DNA from: Patagioenas fasciata
Lineage: Eukaryota; Chordata; Aves; Columbiformes; Columbidae
Direction of reading: 5' to 3'
Assembly (NCBI RefSeq): GCF_037038585.1
Contig: NW_027288510.1
Coordinates: 3,105,001-3,169,000 of the forward strand
DNA length: 64,000 nt
Shown here: positions 35,201 to 50,200 of the stretch, piece by piece
How the letters are laid out: every line of letters starts with the position of its first letter
Position numbering within the stretch: position 1 is the first letter of the stretch
The notes under the pieces: generated by a model
Databases searched by the model: none
Told to the model about the DNA's origin: nothing
The model's input: the letters and a program-made list of their open reading frames with translations, nothing else
Translations under genes and position numbers: made by a program

Positions 35201-38200
35201 GCTCTTCAGGACATCCCAAAACCCTCCTGTGCCTGCTCCGTTCCCTGACCAGGCCCAGAGAAGGGGTAGCACCTCCCAATAAGCTTGGCCTCAGCTCAGT
35301 TGTAAACTGACCACTTGATATCACTTTTAAAGATTTTGGGACATCAGATGTTTGATTTAAAACCAAAACCAGAAGGCAGAAGCTGTAAAACCTCTCCTAA
35401 CACCTTCACTCACTAATATTATATTGTTTTTTATATTTGCCTGATTGCAGCTTTGTTCTGCTCATTCCTCTCCTTCCGAAGAGTTCACCTCTCTGCAAAC
35501 AGCACCTCAGCGAGGGGCAAATCTCTCTCTATTCACCGCTCTAACCTCACTACTGTTTGCCATCTCAAAGTAAAGCAATTAATCGAATTTTTCCCTGTAA
35601 GGAACCATATCGACATCAGCTGCATGAGTAAGACAGCCAATTAAACATCGCCATGCTAACACTCCTAATAGCAGCCAGGAGACACCATGACGGAATGACG
35701 GCCGTGCCGCTTTCTTCAGCTGCCACGCTCCAGCCAGGAGCGAGGGAACCATCAGCAGTTGAGTCATTCCTGGGCTTCTTTTGTTCAGCTTCCCTTTTTA
35801 TTTCAAGATCCTCAAAGACTTTTTTTCAATGACAACTTTAAACTAGGACCTGACGGAAGAGAAATTGAGAGGGAATGATACATAAACTCTTGTACCTGCC
35901 TGGGGCTTCTCTGGGATGCCACATAAGGTACCAATTATGAGTGAAACAGATGAGAAGAATGAGGAGTTCATGGAGGGGTTCAGAACAATGTCTTTGACCG
36001 AAACATTTACAGAAGTGTAGAAACTTCTGAGCTTTATATCTTTCTATAACACTGAGCCCAAAAGGGAGTCCAGGAACAATTCAGCACCTCAATCAGATAT
36101 TAGGATCCTAAAACACGCACTCAGCTGACAGTTGGATCCTGAAGAACTTGGGCACTTTGGCACCTCAGTTTTCTGCACTGAAGCCCCCCAAGGCTTCCCC
36201 TGTATAAAATAATGCCAGGTTTCCTCATGGGCTGGTAAGAGGAGGGGAAGGAGGACGCGAAGTGACAGATTATATATATAAGCACGAGAGCACAGGACTT
36301 TCTGGCACGATGGGGAGGCCAGTCTCCCTTCCAGCCCTTCTCCAGGGATGCTGCTGCGCTTCACACGAGACTCACCAACACAATGCACTGAGCAGCTAAA
36401 CTACAGAGGAGATGAGAAACCATTCGCCAGGGGAAACACCCATGCCCAGCTGGGCACCGCTCCAATAGCTCTGTCCCAGGTTTAATCCCACGGTGTCAGG
36501 GTACCCTGGGCAAGCGCGTCAGCAAGGGCCGCAGATCTGCCCCAGATTCCAGCTCCCGAGTGTCACCAGCTGACACTGGCTTTTGGGAGCACCACGGGGC
36601 TGCACACATTCCTCCAAGGAATGGTGCCAGTTGGCCAGGAATACCTTCCAAAGCCACTTGGCAGAGCTGTCGTTACAGACACCAGAACTAAATCCACAGC
36701 CATATAGTTTTGGAGACAGGTTAAGAAAATTAATCCTGAATGTATTCCCATTTCCTGAGTATGACACACAACCTGTGCCTGACCAGGGGTGATAAGGAAC
36801 CCCCAGAAGTCCAGCGGATCTGCCCCAAACACCCCTCTTCCCCTCTGTGAAAATTATTCCCTACATTGCAGACTGAGCAGCCGCAAGTCAAGGCAGCTTC
36901 TCTGTCTTGAAACGATGTGCTGCAATTATCTCACAGCAGATTAATGACACGAGTGCTTTCCTGAGGAGGAACAGGTACAGAGCCATGGTGCGTAGTGGTC
37001 TGGGAAAAGATGCTACAAAGAATTGTCTTGGCACAAATGCTGTAACTGGGGCAAGAAAAGTGACAAATATCTTTGCAGCACGTAACTGCGACATCTTGGC
37101 AGTGCTGTGATATTCATGTGATTAATCTTGAGATCTAATCCCACACCTGCCTATACACAGAACTGAAACCGGCAATATGCAATTGCCATTTTTACCCTTG
37201 CTCCAAAGACTGCAGAATGGCTCTGCTCTGTTTGTATTTATTTATGAGTGTTTCTCCACTCACCTGTACAGCAACCACAGAAAGGACCTCAACTGAGATC
37301 CTGTTAAATTCATCAAAACAGCCCCAGGCTCCCGTCTGGGAAAGGCCTTTGTAAATATTCCCACAAGACTGGAAAAACAAAACAAAAACAAAGATCACAA
37401 GAGTGAAATCATAAATGGAATCAACTCCAGCAAAAAATTGATTTTATTTCCCAGCCTGTTTATTTATAGCAATTTACAGTCTATTGTGGGTATTTAGAAA
37501 AGTGCATGGAAACAGCAGGCACAACTCAATTATAATATTTATAGCTCTGCGCAGCTTGCCACTTTATCTGCTAATTGCACTTTCTCGATATATCTGTGCA
37601 CCAGTTTCATTTAAAGGTCACTTGTGCTGAATTACTGATGGTCCCGTTTCCTGGGAGAGCCCATAAGCTAAATGAAATATGATCCGAGGCTACCAAAATC
37701 ACTGTACCGTGCCAGACTGGCAGAGAGCAAGACTCAGCCTAATGATTCAGTGCTCTGTAGCGGCTGAAGGTTCACTATGTTTTGGGTTTATTCTGGGAGA
37801 GGATCCTGAGAAAACCAGGACAGGTCCCTCCCCGTGCCAGGGGCTGCCAGGTCGCGAGCACGCCGAGAAGAAACGACCAGGGTCCAACTATCAGCACAGC
37901 CTTGGTCTCAACTGAACAGACCAACATTTTTGAAGAATTGCACATGAAATCTAACTCCAGAAAGGAAGGGAAATGCATAATGAGGCAGAGAAGATAGTTC
38001 GGGTCTCTGCCTCCTGAAGAACCTTGTGCAAATCTTAGAGAAGGAACGGGAGGAGAAGGAAAAGGCATTCAGCTTAAAGGAGTGTAGCAGGGATTTGGAG
38101 AGAGGTGATCACAGAATCCCAGCCTGGTGGGGCTGAAGGGACCTCTGCAGATCCCCCAGTCCAAGCCCTGCTCACGCAGGGTCACAGAGCAGATCACACA

Positions 38201-41200
38201 GGTGGGTCCAGGCGGGTTTCAATGTCTCAGAGAAGGAGACTCCACACCCGCTCTGGGCAGCCTGGGCCAGGCTCTGGCACCTCCCAGCAAACAAGTTTCT
38301 GCTCATGTTCAGATGGAGCCTCCTGTGTTTCAGTCTGTGCCCGTTGTCCCTCACCCTGGCGTTGGGCACCACTGAACAGACTCTGGTCCATCCTCTGACA
38401 CCCACCCTGAGATATTGATCCATTGATCAGATCCCTCTCAGCTTCTCTTCTCCAGCTCAACAGCTCCAGCTCTCTCAGTCTCTCCTCACAAGAAAGAAGC
38501 TCCAGACCCCTCAGCATCTTTGTAGCCCACTGCTGGACTCTGTGCAGTTATTCCTTCTTAAACTGGGGAGCCCAGAACTGGACACAACTCCAGATGTGGC
38601 ATCACCGGGGCAGAGCAGAGCGGAAGGAACAACCTCCCTTGACCTGCTGGTCATACCTCTCCTAATGCACCCCAGGTACCATTGGATTACTCTCATCCTT
38701 CAGGTTTGCTCGGGCCCTGAGCATCCCCAGCCCCATGTGACCGCACTGCAGCCGAGGTGGGAGCCATACCTTGTAGTCCATCTGCTCGGAGCAGTTAAAC
38801 ACGTACACCATGATGCCCAGGGCTCGCCCCAAATCTTTCGTAGTCTCCGTCTTGCCAGTGCCCGCAGGGCCTGCAGGTGCTCCGCTCATGGTCAGGTGCA
38901 GTGACTGGGTCAGGGTGATGTAACATCTTTCACAGTGAATGATGAATGAAAAAAGGAAATATGTCCAATAGGTCAACTGTGGGCTGCAGGGCAATAGCAC
39001 TAGAGCATTTCTGAAAAGCTGTACGTGAGCAGGGGTCATGTCTGAGCTGAAAGCCTTCTTGGCATTAATTACCACCTCTGCTCAGCTCTGTTTTCTCCAA
39101 GAGATACTCATCTTCCACCAAGGTCTGCCCAAACCTCTTCATGTCCAGCTTGTGTTCTCTCTGGATCCTCATACAACTCATGGATATTGGGCACATCTCA
39201 GGCAGTATGAGAAAAGGACAGCTTTTCTGGAAGACCTGTCACTGACAGAAACCTGCTCAGGTGGCCTATGAGTGAACCCAACTCAAAGCTGCAGCAAGTC
39301 CCAAAGTTTCTCCATCATGTTGATGATGGACACTGGGGTGGTGTCCACATGTGAGTATCTATACTACCTGTATAAGCCACAGAGGTGTAGTCAATATAGC
39401 CAACAAAACCTGATGATACCTGGGGGCTTGACGCAGCTGACTAACACAGGTGACTAGAGCCACCTGAGATGCTCTTGGTTGCTGAAATGTCACATAGGGT
39501 GGAGAGATATGACAAGGGGTCCATAGGAGACTTTTACACTTCTGGATTGGCAGCTGGAAGCCAGGTGGGACAACACAGAGTATCTCAAGTAACCCTAGGT
39601 GTCCCCACTGAGGCAACCAGGTAGATGTCTGCTTCAAGATGGGATGAAAGCTCTCTAGACTCACCAGCTTTATGGACTGTGGACATCTTGTGCACAGGAA
39701 GACACCCACAAGTGTTTTAATGTGTGAGCTGAATCCCACCCAGGGATCTGATGTACAAATTCCCCAGAGGGTACCACCAAAAACCAGATAAGAGTTAGAG
39801 CTCGACCACTGGAGTGCTGGGACATGGAGACAGAACAAGAGGGATACAGGTGTCTGAACTAAATCCATCTTTGGTTGGCATCTCTCTCTCTACCTGTGTG
39901 GCAAAGCCCAGCTATGACATTGTGTCCCAGGGACTTACCTGTCGGTCAGCGGAGTGATCACAAGCCGAGGGGTATTGCCAAGGTATTCATAGGAGTACAG
40001 GAACTGGGCGTCACAGATGTTGGCAAAGCAGTGCCGTTCCTCATCTGACCATCTGTGCCGGAGCTGTGACAGCCAAATGAAGGCCTGGGCATTGTCCACC
40101 TGCAACACACCCACAAACACCATCACAGGAAGGCCGGGGATGCCAGACACATGCAGCTCGGGGGCCAAAATAGCGACTGCTATAAAATTTTCATGGGGGA
40201 TGACTGGTCCTCACTGCAAGGCAGGTGTGGTGAGGAATGCGGTGAGAAATGTCACCTCCCCATCTCCCATCAGTAAAGGGGAGGAACCAAATTAGTGACC
40301 ACATTGGTGGGAGAGGAAAAAATTAATGGCCAAGAGAAAGAGCCTTACAAAAAGACTCCTGAATAGATTTAAGAAGCAGCAAGTCATGAAGAAGGTCTCA
40401 TAACGCAACCAGAGTGAGAGAAGGAGCAGAGGCCATCTAGACAAGGAAGAGGTTGCAGACAGCACCAAGGAAACAGACTGGGGACAGGTGGACAAAGACA
40501 GGCATGGCCAGCGCTCTCTGCACAACCAGCAGGCAGGTCCAGATGCATCACTTCACCCCAGGCTGGACCGAGGCACCACTGAGCCCAGCTGAGCCTTGAA
40601 GACAGAAACCCTGTGAGCAGCCTGGCTGCCTCTGAGATGACACAGATGAGGGAAGAGCCACAACCCAATACATTCAGGGCATCTTCCCACCCACCTGCAA
40701 GGCTAAACACTTGGCATGGTGTCAGGGACAGGGGAGTAGTGTGGGAGAGGTGTTGCAGGAGAAGGGAGTCCCACATAAGTCCCTGTGGCCCCACACCAGA
40801 CAAAGGACGCTACAAAGAACAAAGCTTGAATGCTTTTTCTTACTTTCTAAAGTCAAAACTGAGACTGAGTCCAGCAGCCTCCCAACACACCACCATCATC
40901 CACCAGCACATGTCTTGGCACCAGGACGCAGTGCCGCGCTCTCACTCCTGGTGTGAATCTGCAGCAACTACAAGTTGGTGTTGCAGGGCCATGACACAGC
41001 ACAGCTCTGCAGGCTTACAGGGGCTTTCTGCACACTTACTACAAACATTGTAGAAATAAATTTAGTCATACGTCTCCCACTGAGACCGGCAGTGATCTGA
41101 ATGGCCAGTGGTTGGGCCCCCTGAAGCCCCCTCTCCAGCACCCACAGAACTGTGCTGAACTGCCAACACCAACCTTCTGTGCTATCATCTTTGCCACCAC

Positions 41201-44200
41201 ATCCCGAGCATGCACGTCGATGGTGCAAATGGTCATGATTTTCTGTCTGTCGCCCTTGGAGAGCTGCCCGATCAGCATGGTAACGAGGGTGTTCAGCTGG
41301 GTCACTTGCTTCTTGTGCTATTCCTTCATCGCATTCTCGTAGCCTTCCTCCACCCTGGCAAAGGCAATCCCAACCTCGGTTGTCCACCAGATCTGGGTGC
41401 AGCAAAGCGCCACCTAGGGAAATAGGCTGGTTCAGTATCAGGGAAAATACCAAAGCTTCCTTATGTTCAAGAGTGTCGGATCCACAGGGAGATCAAGGAT
41501 GAAACATCCGTGACATGAAATTAAGTATTTTTTCATACAGTAGTCACAGCAGACAGTACAACAAGGATCTGCTCCATGACATCCATTTAAAACACCATAT
41601 CAGTGATAGACACATTTAGCAGCTAGTTATAAGTAAATCAGCACCTTTCACATGCCTGACACAGCAGAGGAGGAAGAGCTGGAGACCACGAGGTTGTCAG
41701 AGGTGCATCTGAGGGGCTCTTCACTCTTATCAGGCCTCACCACTTTGCCTTCCTGCTGCACCTCTCACTGCTCTGGCTGTACAGACTGCACTGCCCAAGC
41801 CCCTGGGCTCTGTCACCCAACCAAGAGCCCCAACCAGAGCATGGAGCTCAGCCTGAAAACTCCATCAGGAGACCGCCAGGATAAAGGACAACTCATCCTC
41901 CCTCTCTCCTGGATAGCAAGGTGGAGGCCAGAAACATGCCTGTCCACAGCTGCTGAAAGAAGGGAAGGGCAGGACTGATGGGGAACCCAAGAGCTACCTT
42001 TCCACGAGCCAGCCTGAGTGGTGATAAGAAGCAGTGGCAGATACCTGGGCAGGATAGTCAAAGAGCCATTGTTCCCTTGGTTTTTCCTCATAAGCCATGA
42101 CGGCTTCTGTCATCTCATCTCTCACAGTAGCCCTCATGCTGTCTAGTACATGACTGAGCCAGACTTCAACCTGGAAAAGAGATTAAATCCCAGTAACACA
42201 TTTGCTCTTCTTAAGTGCCTTTGGTAATTAGTGAAGATAGGAAATGAGGCAAGCATCTCAGTTCTCTTTAGACTGGACATGAGGGAAAGGTTCTTCACCC
42301 AGAGGTGCTGGACACTGAACAGGCTCCCAGGGAGGGGTCACAGCCCCAACCTGACAGTGTTCAAGGAGAGACTGGACAACGTCCTCAGACACACGGGGTG
42401 ACCTGTGGGGTTGTCACTGCAGGGACAGGACTTGGACTCCATGATCCTGGTGGGTCCCTTCCAGCTCAGGACATTCTATGAGTTAACCAAACCTCACAGC
42501 CTCCTTCAGACTGGGTAGATTTGGCTAATTCTGGTACTGTAGGATTAGCATCTACTTCCAGACACCAAGAACAGAAGACAGATTTTTTTCTTGAACTCTA
42601 GCTACAGGAGGAACCAAAATGAACTCCGTCAATGAATAATTTGGTCAGGTGTGTTCCACCTCCAGGCCATGACAGAATCCCTGGTGGGATGTGGGCAGTC
42701 TGCCAGCAGCAGAAGAAAGATGCTGCCAAACTTGGGAACACAATTCCTGCTGAATTTCATATTTCACAGGCAAAGCCCTCAACAAGAAGACAGACTGAAC
42801 GCAGCAAGCTCCATTGCTGGGGAGCTCAGTAGCCGGTATTACGTACTTTAGCTTCCTGTAACAGACCGTGCAGAAAGGTGAAACTACCAGGATAGATAAG
42901 CTGAGCAGTAGCTTGATTCTTACATTTCATACTTTCACTCGTGGTATGAAATAATGAAGACTTGAGAAACAGGTAAAAGGCCTTCTCCTGCCAAACACAC
43001 CCGTGCAGAGGTACTATGGAATAGCTTAGTCTCTTTTCAGTCTGCATCCCCTCCCTCACCGAGGATATTTGTAGCAAGCTTTAAGACTAACCTTCAAAAG
43101 GTCTTAGAAAAAATCAAATTAAAAACCTAGTCAGAAAAATGGCACAGCTCTTTCTCTCACAGTGGACTGCGACATCCACGTCCCCCCTTAGTGAGGACCT
43201 ATCCAGAGTGACACGAAAGGTTGCGGTGTAAGGAGGTACTAAATCACCACCTCTTCCAGCTTTTCTCATGCACCAAGGGAGAGCAGTGAAGCTCTGTGAC
43301 GTCTTGGCAAGGGATCTCACACGAGGGGCAGGGGAGCAGACTCCACCGGACAGTTCTGATAGACAAGGACTTCCCTCTCACCTGCCCACTGCAGTCCCAG
43401 GGCTCGCTGAAGCTGACGTACTCCTCCTCTCTACTGTACATTCCCAGGCCAACCTTGGTTGGCTTTTGCTCAGAGTCCAGCTGGAATTTCATCCTGGCCA
43501 AGCTGTCAAAGAGTTTGGAAAGATGACGTTGCACCTGCAAAACGGGTTGTATAAATAAAGCAACCGAGATCGGACGAGCGGAATGAAGATCACTATACAT
43601 GTCACAAGCAAAATCATGTTAACAAAATATCTTGGATATTTAGGTAGCACCACATCTTCTCAAATGTGGCCAACATACTGCCAACAAAAGCCTCTTGCTG
43701 TCTCTTGTAATACTTCCACCTATTTCTACGGAATTTAGAAAACAGACATGCCTTAATAAATCATGTTTCTCCATTGGGAAATCTTCCATACAGAGCAAAA
43801 GCATAGAAAACATTGAAACACCTCATGACTCCTACCCCAAATTTCCCTACATGTAGTGATGAGAAGTCTGTAGCCATTTCTCCACCTCATCCTATTCTCA
43901 GCACAACGTGAAGTTTTCTTCACTATGAACTTTCCTGTTTTTCCACTACTAGAAACTGATTTTGTGCTAGTGAAATATCCTAAATTCTCTTTCATGGAGA
44001 AGAAAGATCTTTATTTCTGCCTAAGACCTATGATAAACAGCCCAGACCTCCTATAGAACAACCATGTTCACCAAAAGCACTCTTCCAGAAGGAAAAGAAT
44101 AATTCAGTTCTTTCCTGTTCACCTCCATCTGAGTCTGCAAAGCCAACAGGGAGATGCTGTGGGCTCTCAACATCAGCATCTGCCTGCTGGGAGCTGAGCA

Positions 44201-47200
44201 GGTCACCAGCACTTCTTCCAGACCACTGCGTAACACACAACTGCATCACTGCGCGCCCCACGCCAATGAAGGTGAGATTCTCCTAGGATTGACGTCCCCA
44301 CAGAAAGGGGAAGCTCCCAAAGCAGTCCCAGACAGGAGCTGCCTCTCTCAATTACAGCAGAGAGGTAGAAAAACTCCCATAGGGGAGATGAGAAATGAGG
44401 GAAAGGGACCTGGGGGTCCTGGGGACAGCAGGGTGACCACGAGCCAGCACTGGGCCCTTGTGGCCAGGAAGGCCAATGGTACCTGGGGTGGGTTAGAAGG
44501 GGGTGGTCAGTAGGTCAGAGAGGTTCTCCTGCCCCTCTGCTCTGCCCTGGGGAGACCACACCTGGAATATTGTGTCCAGTTGTGGCCCCTCAGCTCCAGA
44601 AGGACAGGGAACTGCTGGAGAGAGTCCAGCGCAGCCACCAAGATGCTGAAGGGAGTGGAGCATCTCCCGTGTGAGGAAAGGCTGAGGGAGCTGGGGCTCT
44701 GGAGCTGGAGAAGAGGAGACTGAGGGGGGACTCATTCATGTTTACAGATATATAAAGGGGGAGTGTCAGGAGAATGGAGCCAGGCTCTCCTCGGTGACAA
44801 CCAGTGATAGGACAAGGGGGAATGGGTTCAAACTGGAACACAGGAGGTTTCACTTAAATTTGAGAAGAAACTTGTTCCTGGTGAGGGTGTCAGAGCCTGG
44901 CCCAGGCTGCCCAGGGAGGTTGTGGAGTCTCCTTCTCTGCAGACATTCAAACCCGCCTGGACCCCTTCCTGTGGAACCTCAGCTGGGTGTTCCTGCTCCA
45001 TGGGGGATTGCACTGGATGAGCTTTCCAGGGCCCTTCCAACCCTGACATTCTGGGATTCTGCGTGAGATGCCCAATGCTCTGATGCTTTCAGAGAAGGAA
45101 GGGTGGAGGTGGATTTGTCCATCTAATTCTGACTCACTGACTCACAAAGAACTACAACCCTCCCTCTCATGAGCTGTGCTGCAAGTGGACGCAGCTTCTC
45201 ACACACATACAAGCAGGGCCAAACCCTGGGAGGTGCTAAGTGACTCTGAGAAGCACAGGGCACTCAGCATCCCCCCAGATCACAGAATCATTTTGGGTGG
45301 AAGAAACCCTCAGGATCAAGTCCAGCCATAGCCTAGCTCTGGCACTAATCCATGTCCCTAAGAACCTCGTCTAAATGTCTTTTAAACCCCTCCAGGGATG
45401 GTGACTCCAGCACTGCCCTGGGCAGCCTGTTCCCATGCCCCACAGCCCTTTCTGGGAAGAATTTTTTTACAATATCCAATCTGAACCTCCCCTGGCACAA
45501 CTTGAGGCCATTAAGCGTATCTTGAGGCCATAAGCTTATCTCTTTTCAAACCGTAAGTAAACCGTAGAAACTTTTTCTTACATGTAGAAGCTTCTGGTCA
45601 CAAATCCCCAGCTGCCCCTTCCCAGACCCTGTCCAGTCTGGAGGGTTCGGACACAACCCCAGCACTTGCTGCGATCCTGCTGCCAGAGCCCGAACGCACC
45701 TGAATCTGCACAAGTTCAGCACCCAGTTCACGAGGATAATGTCATTGTGTATTTAATCCTCCTTTAGGAATCATCAGACTTTGAAACTACATTGGGAAGG
45801 CTGAGAGTGTATCTATGTATGATACTGCTTGACATTTACTTTGATTTTACTGCAAATACTTTTGAATAACAGAAAACACCAGGAATTTCTTCTTACTCAA
45901 CAGAGCATTTCAACACAGTATCTTTGCTTCCTGTGTTTTTTTTTTCCTCTTCATTTTAAATATCAATCAACTATGTATTTATGATACTCTGTGGGCTGAA
46001 ATCACCCAGCAGCAGACACAGATAGAAGCAGCGTTAAAGGTTAGAGGTAAACAACAGCATTTCCAAATACACATGCAAACCTGCTCCATTCCTGTGCTCA
46101 CACCAATACTGAAAATGGTGGAAAGCCTGAAGAAAGTGAAAATACTCGCTACCAAAAGACAGAATTAGGACTTTGTTCATCATCCAACACTCGCCTTTTG
46201 CTGTGAACGTTTTGACTGGTTTTATGCACCAACCTCTGAATAAAAGATGCATCCCAAACAAGGCCAAGCAGAGCTGTGCAGGGGTGGGTGGCAACCCAAG
46301 GAAGTCCTGCCTTGGCCACAGCCACTGTCTGACCACCAGCTGTCTTACCTCTTCCAGGCTGTGTTCTGCTCTTCCCCTGTAAACAGGCCATCCCAAAGAC
46401 CTTTGCATGGGGGAAGGAAGAAGTGGCTGACTAGCAGATGTCTCCTCTGCCTAAAAACAGAGACGTCTCCAAGCCCTCAGTTGTCAACACTGTCACATTT
46501 GAATGATCGGTCTGTGGCTCTTTCAACAACAGATGCTGTTTGCTGGCATCCCAGCTTGGGGAACCAAGCTCAGCAACAAGTTTTGGCTGAGATCCTCAAG
46601 AAATGGTTTCCCCCAACCTCACTGTATCCCAGCAGAAACAAACCCACTGTTTTTATGGTATCAAGAACATAGCTCTGCTCTGTGCAGTGCTTTCAGAACC
46701 ATCTGCAAGCATCACCAGGGACAGATGGGACAACATACAGTGTGCGCATTGCCTTTCAGAGACGACAGATGAAGGCCAGCAGTGAAAGAGTTATTGTTAA
46801 TCCAAGTGAGGGTGGGAGAAAAGGCACTCAAGAAAGGATAAGCTACAGCTGAGTCCCTAGACAGCATCTTCCACCCTGACATTACTGACAGCTGGAAAAT
46901 GTGAAGGTGACATAGTGCAAGGCTTACCAGCTGTGGGGTGGTGCCATTGGAAAGAATATCCAATAAATCTGCTGAAGAAACAAAGTAAAATCTGGGAAAG
47001 GCCAATCTTTTCATGTCCAAATATTCAGCCAAAGCCTTCTCACACAGGGACAACCTGGGGAGAAGAGCAGAAAAATAGAGCCCAGGACAGGCGGGTGAAT
47101 ATCCTTTAATGTGTCGTGCTACAGTTTGGGTTATCGAGCAGATTCTCCCCTCCCATGGGGAAATGCCAGACATGAGCTGAGCCTGCAGGCTGCTCCTTTA

Positions 47201-50200
47201 CAGCATTTTCCAAATAGATAACAAAGCACATAGTAACTCATAGATCTCTCTCCACTCCCAAGGGTCAAACAGACAAAGAGTCAGAGAATCCTCACCAAAA
47301 AGCAGAAACACAGGTGGAAGAAGAGGCTAGAAAGGCTTTGCAGTCTGACTTACTGTTTTAGACAAGCTCTCAACTGCCACAGGTGATTTCACACTAGGAT
47401 GAAAGTTTCCAAAACTGCTTTTATTCTAATGAGCACATTTTAAAGTCTGATTCAAACCTACTCAGCTTTTTGTGCTTGTGAAGCCTGAAAAGAAACTTGT
47501 TTGCTCCGTTCTAAAATGAATCTCTCAGTGTTTACATGTTAAACTGCTGCTGAGCTTTCAAAGTTCATAAATAACATGCAGTTAGTCCTCTGTGGGGAAC
47601 ACGGGCCTTATCTGTTTAGGAAGTAAAATTAGATCTCTATTTTAAATGGATAGTTATTACTGACACAACAGCTCTCACGTTAACTTGTTAGGTGTGTTCC
47701 AGGTAGAGTAGCTCATATGTTAGGTGAGAACTGTATCCATCTCTGGACATTAAGGTCTTTCTCAGGGAGTTTAGTTATACCATCTGTGAAGGGTACACAC
47801 ACAAAGATAATTTTGTTAATTAAAGCACATGGGATCAGCTCTGCTGCAGATATCCCTGCTTGGACTGCTAAATAGATATTTAAGACACCAAATTTGGGGT
47901 GGCAGTGAGGCCACATGTTATTAAAACCAACTGAGTGCCTAGCTTTGTATGTGTGCAAATCAATATTCAAGATAAGAGTTTGCACATACGCAAAGCCAGA
48001 ATCCACCTTGGGGGCTTCAGGGTGATGGATCATGAATAAAAAGACTCAATGTGTGAATGCAAAGAACGCACAGTCCAGAAGGAAAGCCTTGGAGCACAGG
48101 TTAAACCAACTTATTAGAGCTGATCCCAGTCTCTGACAAAATCCTGGGACTGAAGTTGTACCTACCTACTCTGAATGTCCTCCAGTTGTTGGGACAGACC
48201 TGGTTTATTCGTGGCCTCAACCACATTTGGGGTTTTCTGAGTTTCATAGGCCAGTTCTTTAAAGTCCGCATCAATCCCTTCAAAGCGTTTGGAGTCCTAA
48301 AAAGCAACACAAACATGCTCATGGTAAAACATGGATTTTGTGCTAAAGGTCTCCATCCTCTGGGTGCTGTCTTTGGGTTGAGGGGAAAACCTTCTGTCCA
48401 GTGCAGACAGGGACCCCTCCACCATTCCAGAATGGCTCTTCCACTGACTTGCCTGAAACTAGTCTGCAAACAGGCACTTGCCTTCTTGTCACTGTATCCC
48501 AAAGGGGTTGTGGATAAAGTGCTCCATGCAGGAGGCAATGTCTAGGACCAACCATTTCCATGGGATTTAATTCCCCTTGGAAAACCTCATAAATCTCTCT
48601 CTCCCATGTCCAGGTGAAGTACCAAGTTTCCCTGGCTGCAGCAGCAGGAGATGCTCCCACACCGTGGAAAGGCTCCCAGCCTCATGTGAGTGCACTCCTC
48701 CCCTCCTGCTACAGCACAGGAATCCCAACACCCATCCACAAAACGGGTATGATGACTCTTGTAGAGGAGAGCCCTTCCTTGCCTTCAATGAGGGTATGGA
48801 AACCCCATGTCAGCACCGGAGGCCCACATCAACAATTATGCTCCATATCTAACAGGGACTCTGAATTTCTGGAGCTAAACACTGAAGAATAAAGCAAGCT
48901 ATGTTCAAAACATCTCTGCTCCTCCCTTCTTCCCAGGTCAGGCCTCCTAAGTGAGGCGGGACACTGAACAAGTGTTCCAAGCAGTCCAGGTAACACTTCC
49001 ACGCTACCCTGTGTTCAGCCCCAGGAGCAAGGCTCCATCTGGAAGGTTGAGCCCTCCCTACACTCACGCCACAGATCCAGCTCCAGGTGAGCATCCCACA
49101 GCCTGTCAGCACATCCCCCCAGCCCTGGATGCATCCTGAGGGTGCTCAGCTACAGAGACTTTGAGCTTCAGTCTTTCTTTTACGGAAGAGAAGCTGCTGA
49201 CTGAGCCACCTGTGTCCCTGGAGCCAAGAGGGCCCCGTGTCCTGGTGCATCCAGCACAGCACGGCCAGCCGGGCAGGGAGGGGATTGTCCCGCTCTGCTC
49301 TGTGCTGGGGCGGCCTCACCTGGAGCATTCACTGTGTGCAGGGCTGGGGACACAGGAGAAAAGGAGATAAAGCTACTGGAGAGTGTCCAGAGGGACATGA
49401 ACTTGGTGAAGGGTTCGGAGGGGAAACCGTATGAGGAGCGGCTGAAGTCCCTGGGTTTGCTCAGCTGGAGCAGAGCAGACTGAGGGCAGAGCTCATGGGG
49501 CTGCAGGTTCCTCAGCAGGAGCAGGAGGGGCAGGGCTGAGCTCTTCTCTGTGACAGTGACAGAACCCCAGGGAATGGCAGAAGATGTGCCAGGGAGGGCA
49601 GTGGGACATGAGGAAAAGGTTCTTCACCCAGAGGTGCTGGACACTGAACAGGCTCCCAGGGAGGGGTCACAGCCCCAACCTGACAGTGTTCAAGGAGAGA
49701 CTGGACAACGACCTCAGACACATGGGGTGAATTGTGGGGTGTCCTGTGCAGGGACAGGAGTTGGACTTGACAATCCTGATGGGTCCTTCCAAGTCAGGAC
49801 ATCCTATGGTTCTATGGTTCATACCACTGCCAGACAGCTACTGAGATGCAGACAGCTGCCCAGCAGGATGCAAATGTAAATCATGATGCAATTTCATACA
49901 TGACATTAGATAGCTCCTGGATATTAAGAGCTTGCTGGCACATGGTACAGCCTCAGGGCACTGGTTATCAGCACCTGTATATATTGCCCAGTGAGCGAGG
50001 TGTGCCCAGAATCATAGAATCATTTAGCTGGAGGAGACCATTGAGATCACTGAGTCCGACCATAACCTAAATCTAGTACTAAACCATGTTCCTCATCTAT
50101 ACATCTTCCAGGGATGGTGACTCCAGCACTGCCCTGGGCAGCCTGTTCCAATGCCCCACAGCCCTTTGGGGAAGAAATTGTTCCCCAGATCCAAGCTCAG

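Noticed and set aside
41066-41305. Separate small gene starting at a GTG after the TAG in exon 13
   Set aside because: The frame is simply the second half of the dynein exon; no promoter or upstream exon supports independent translation.
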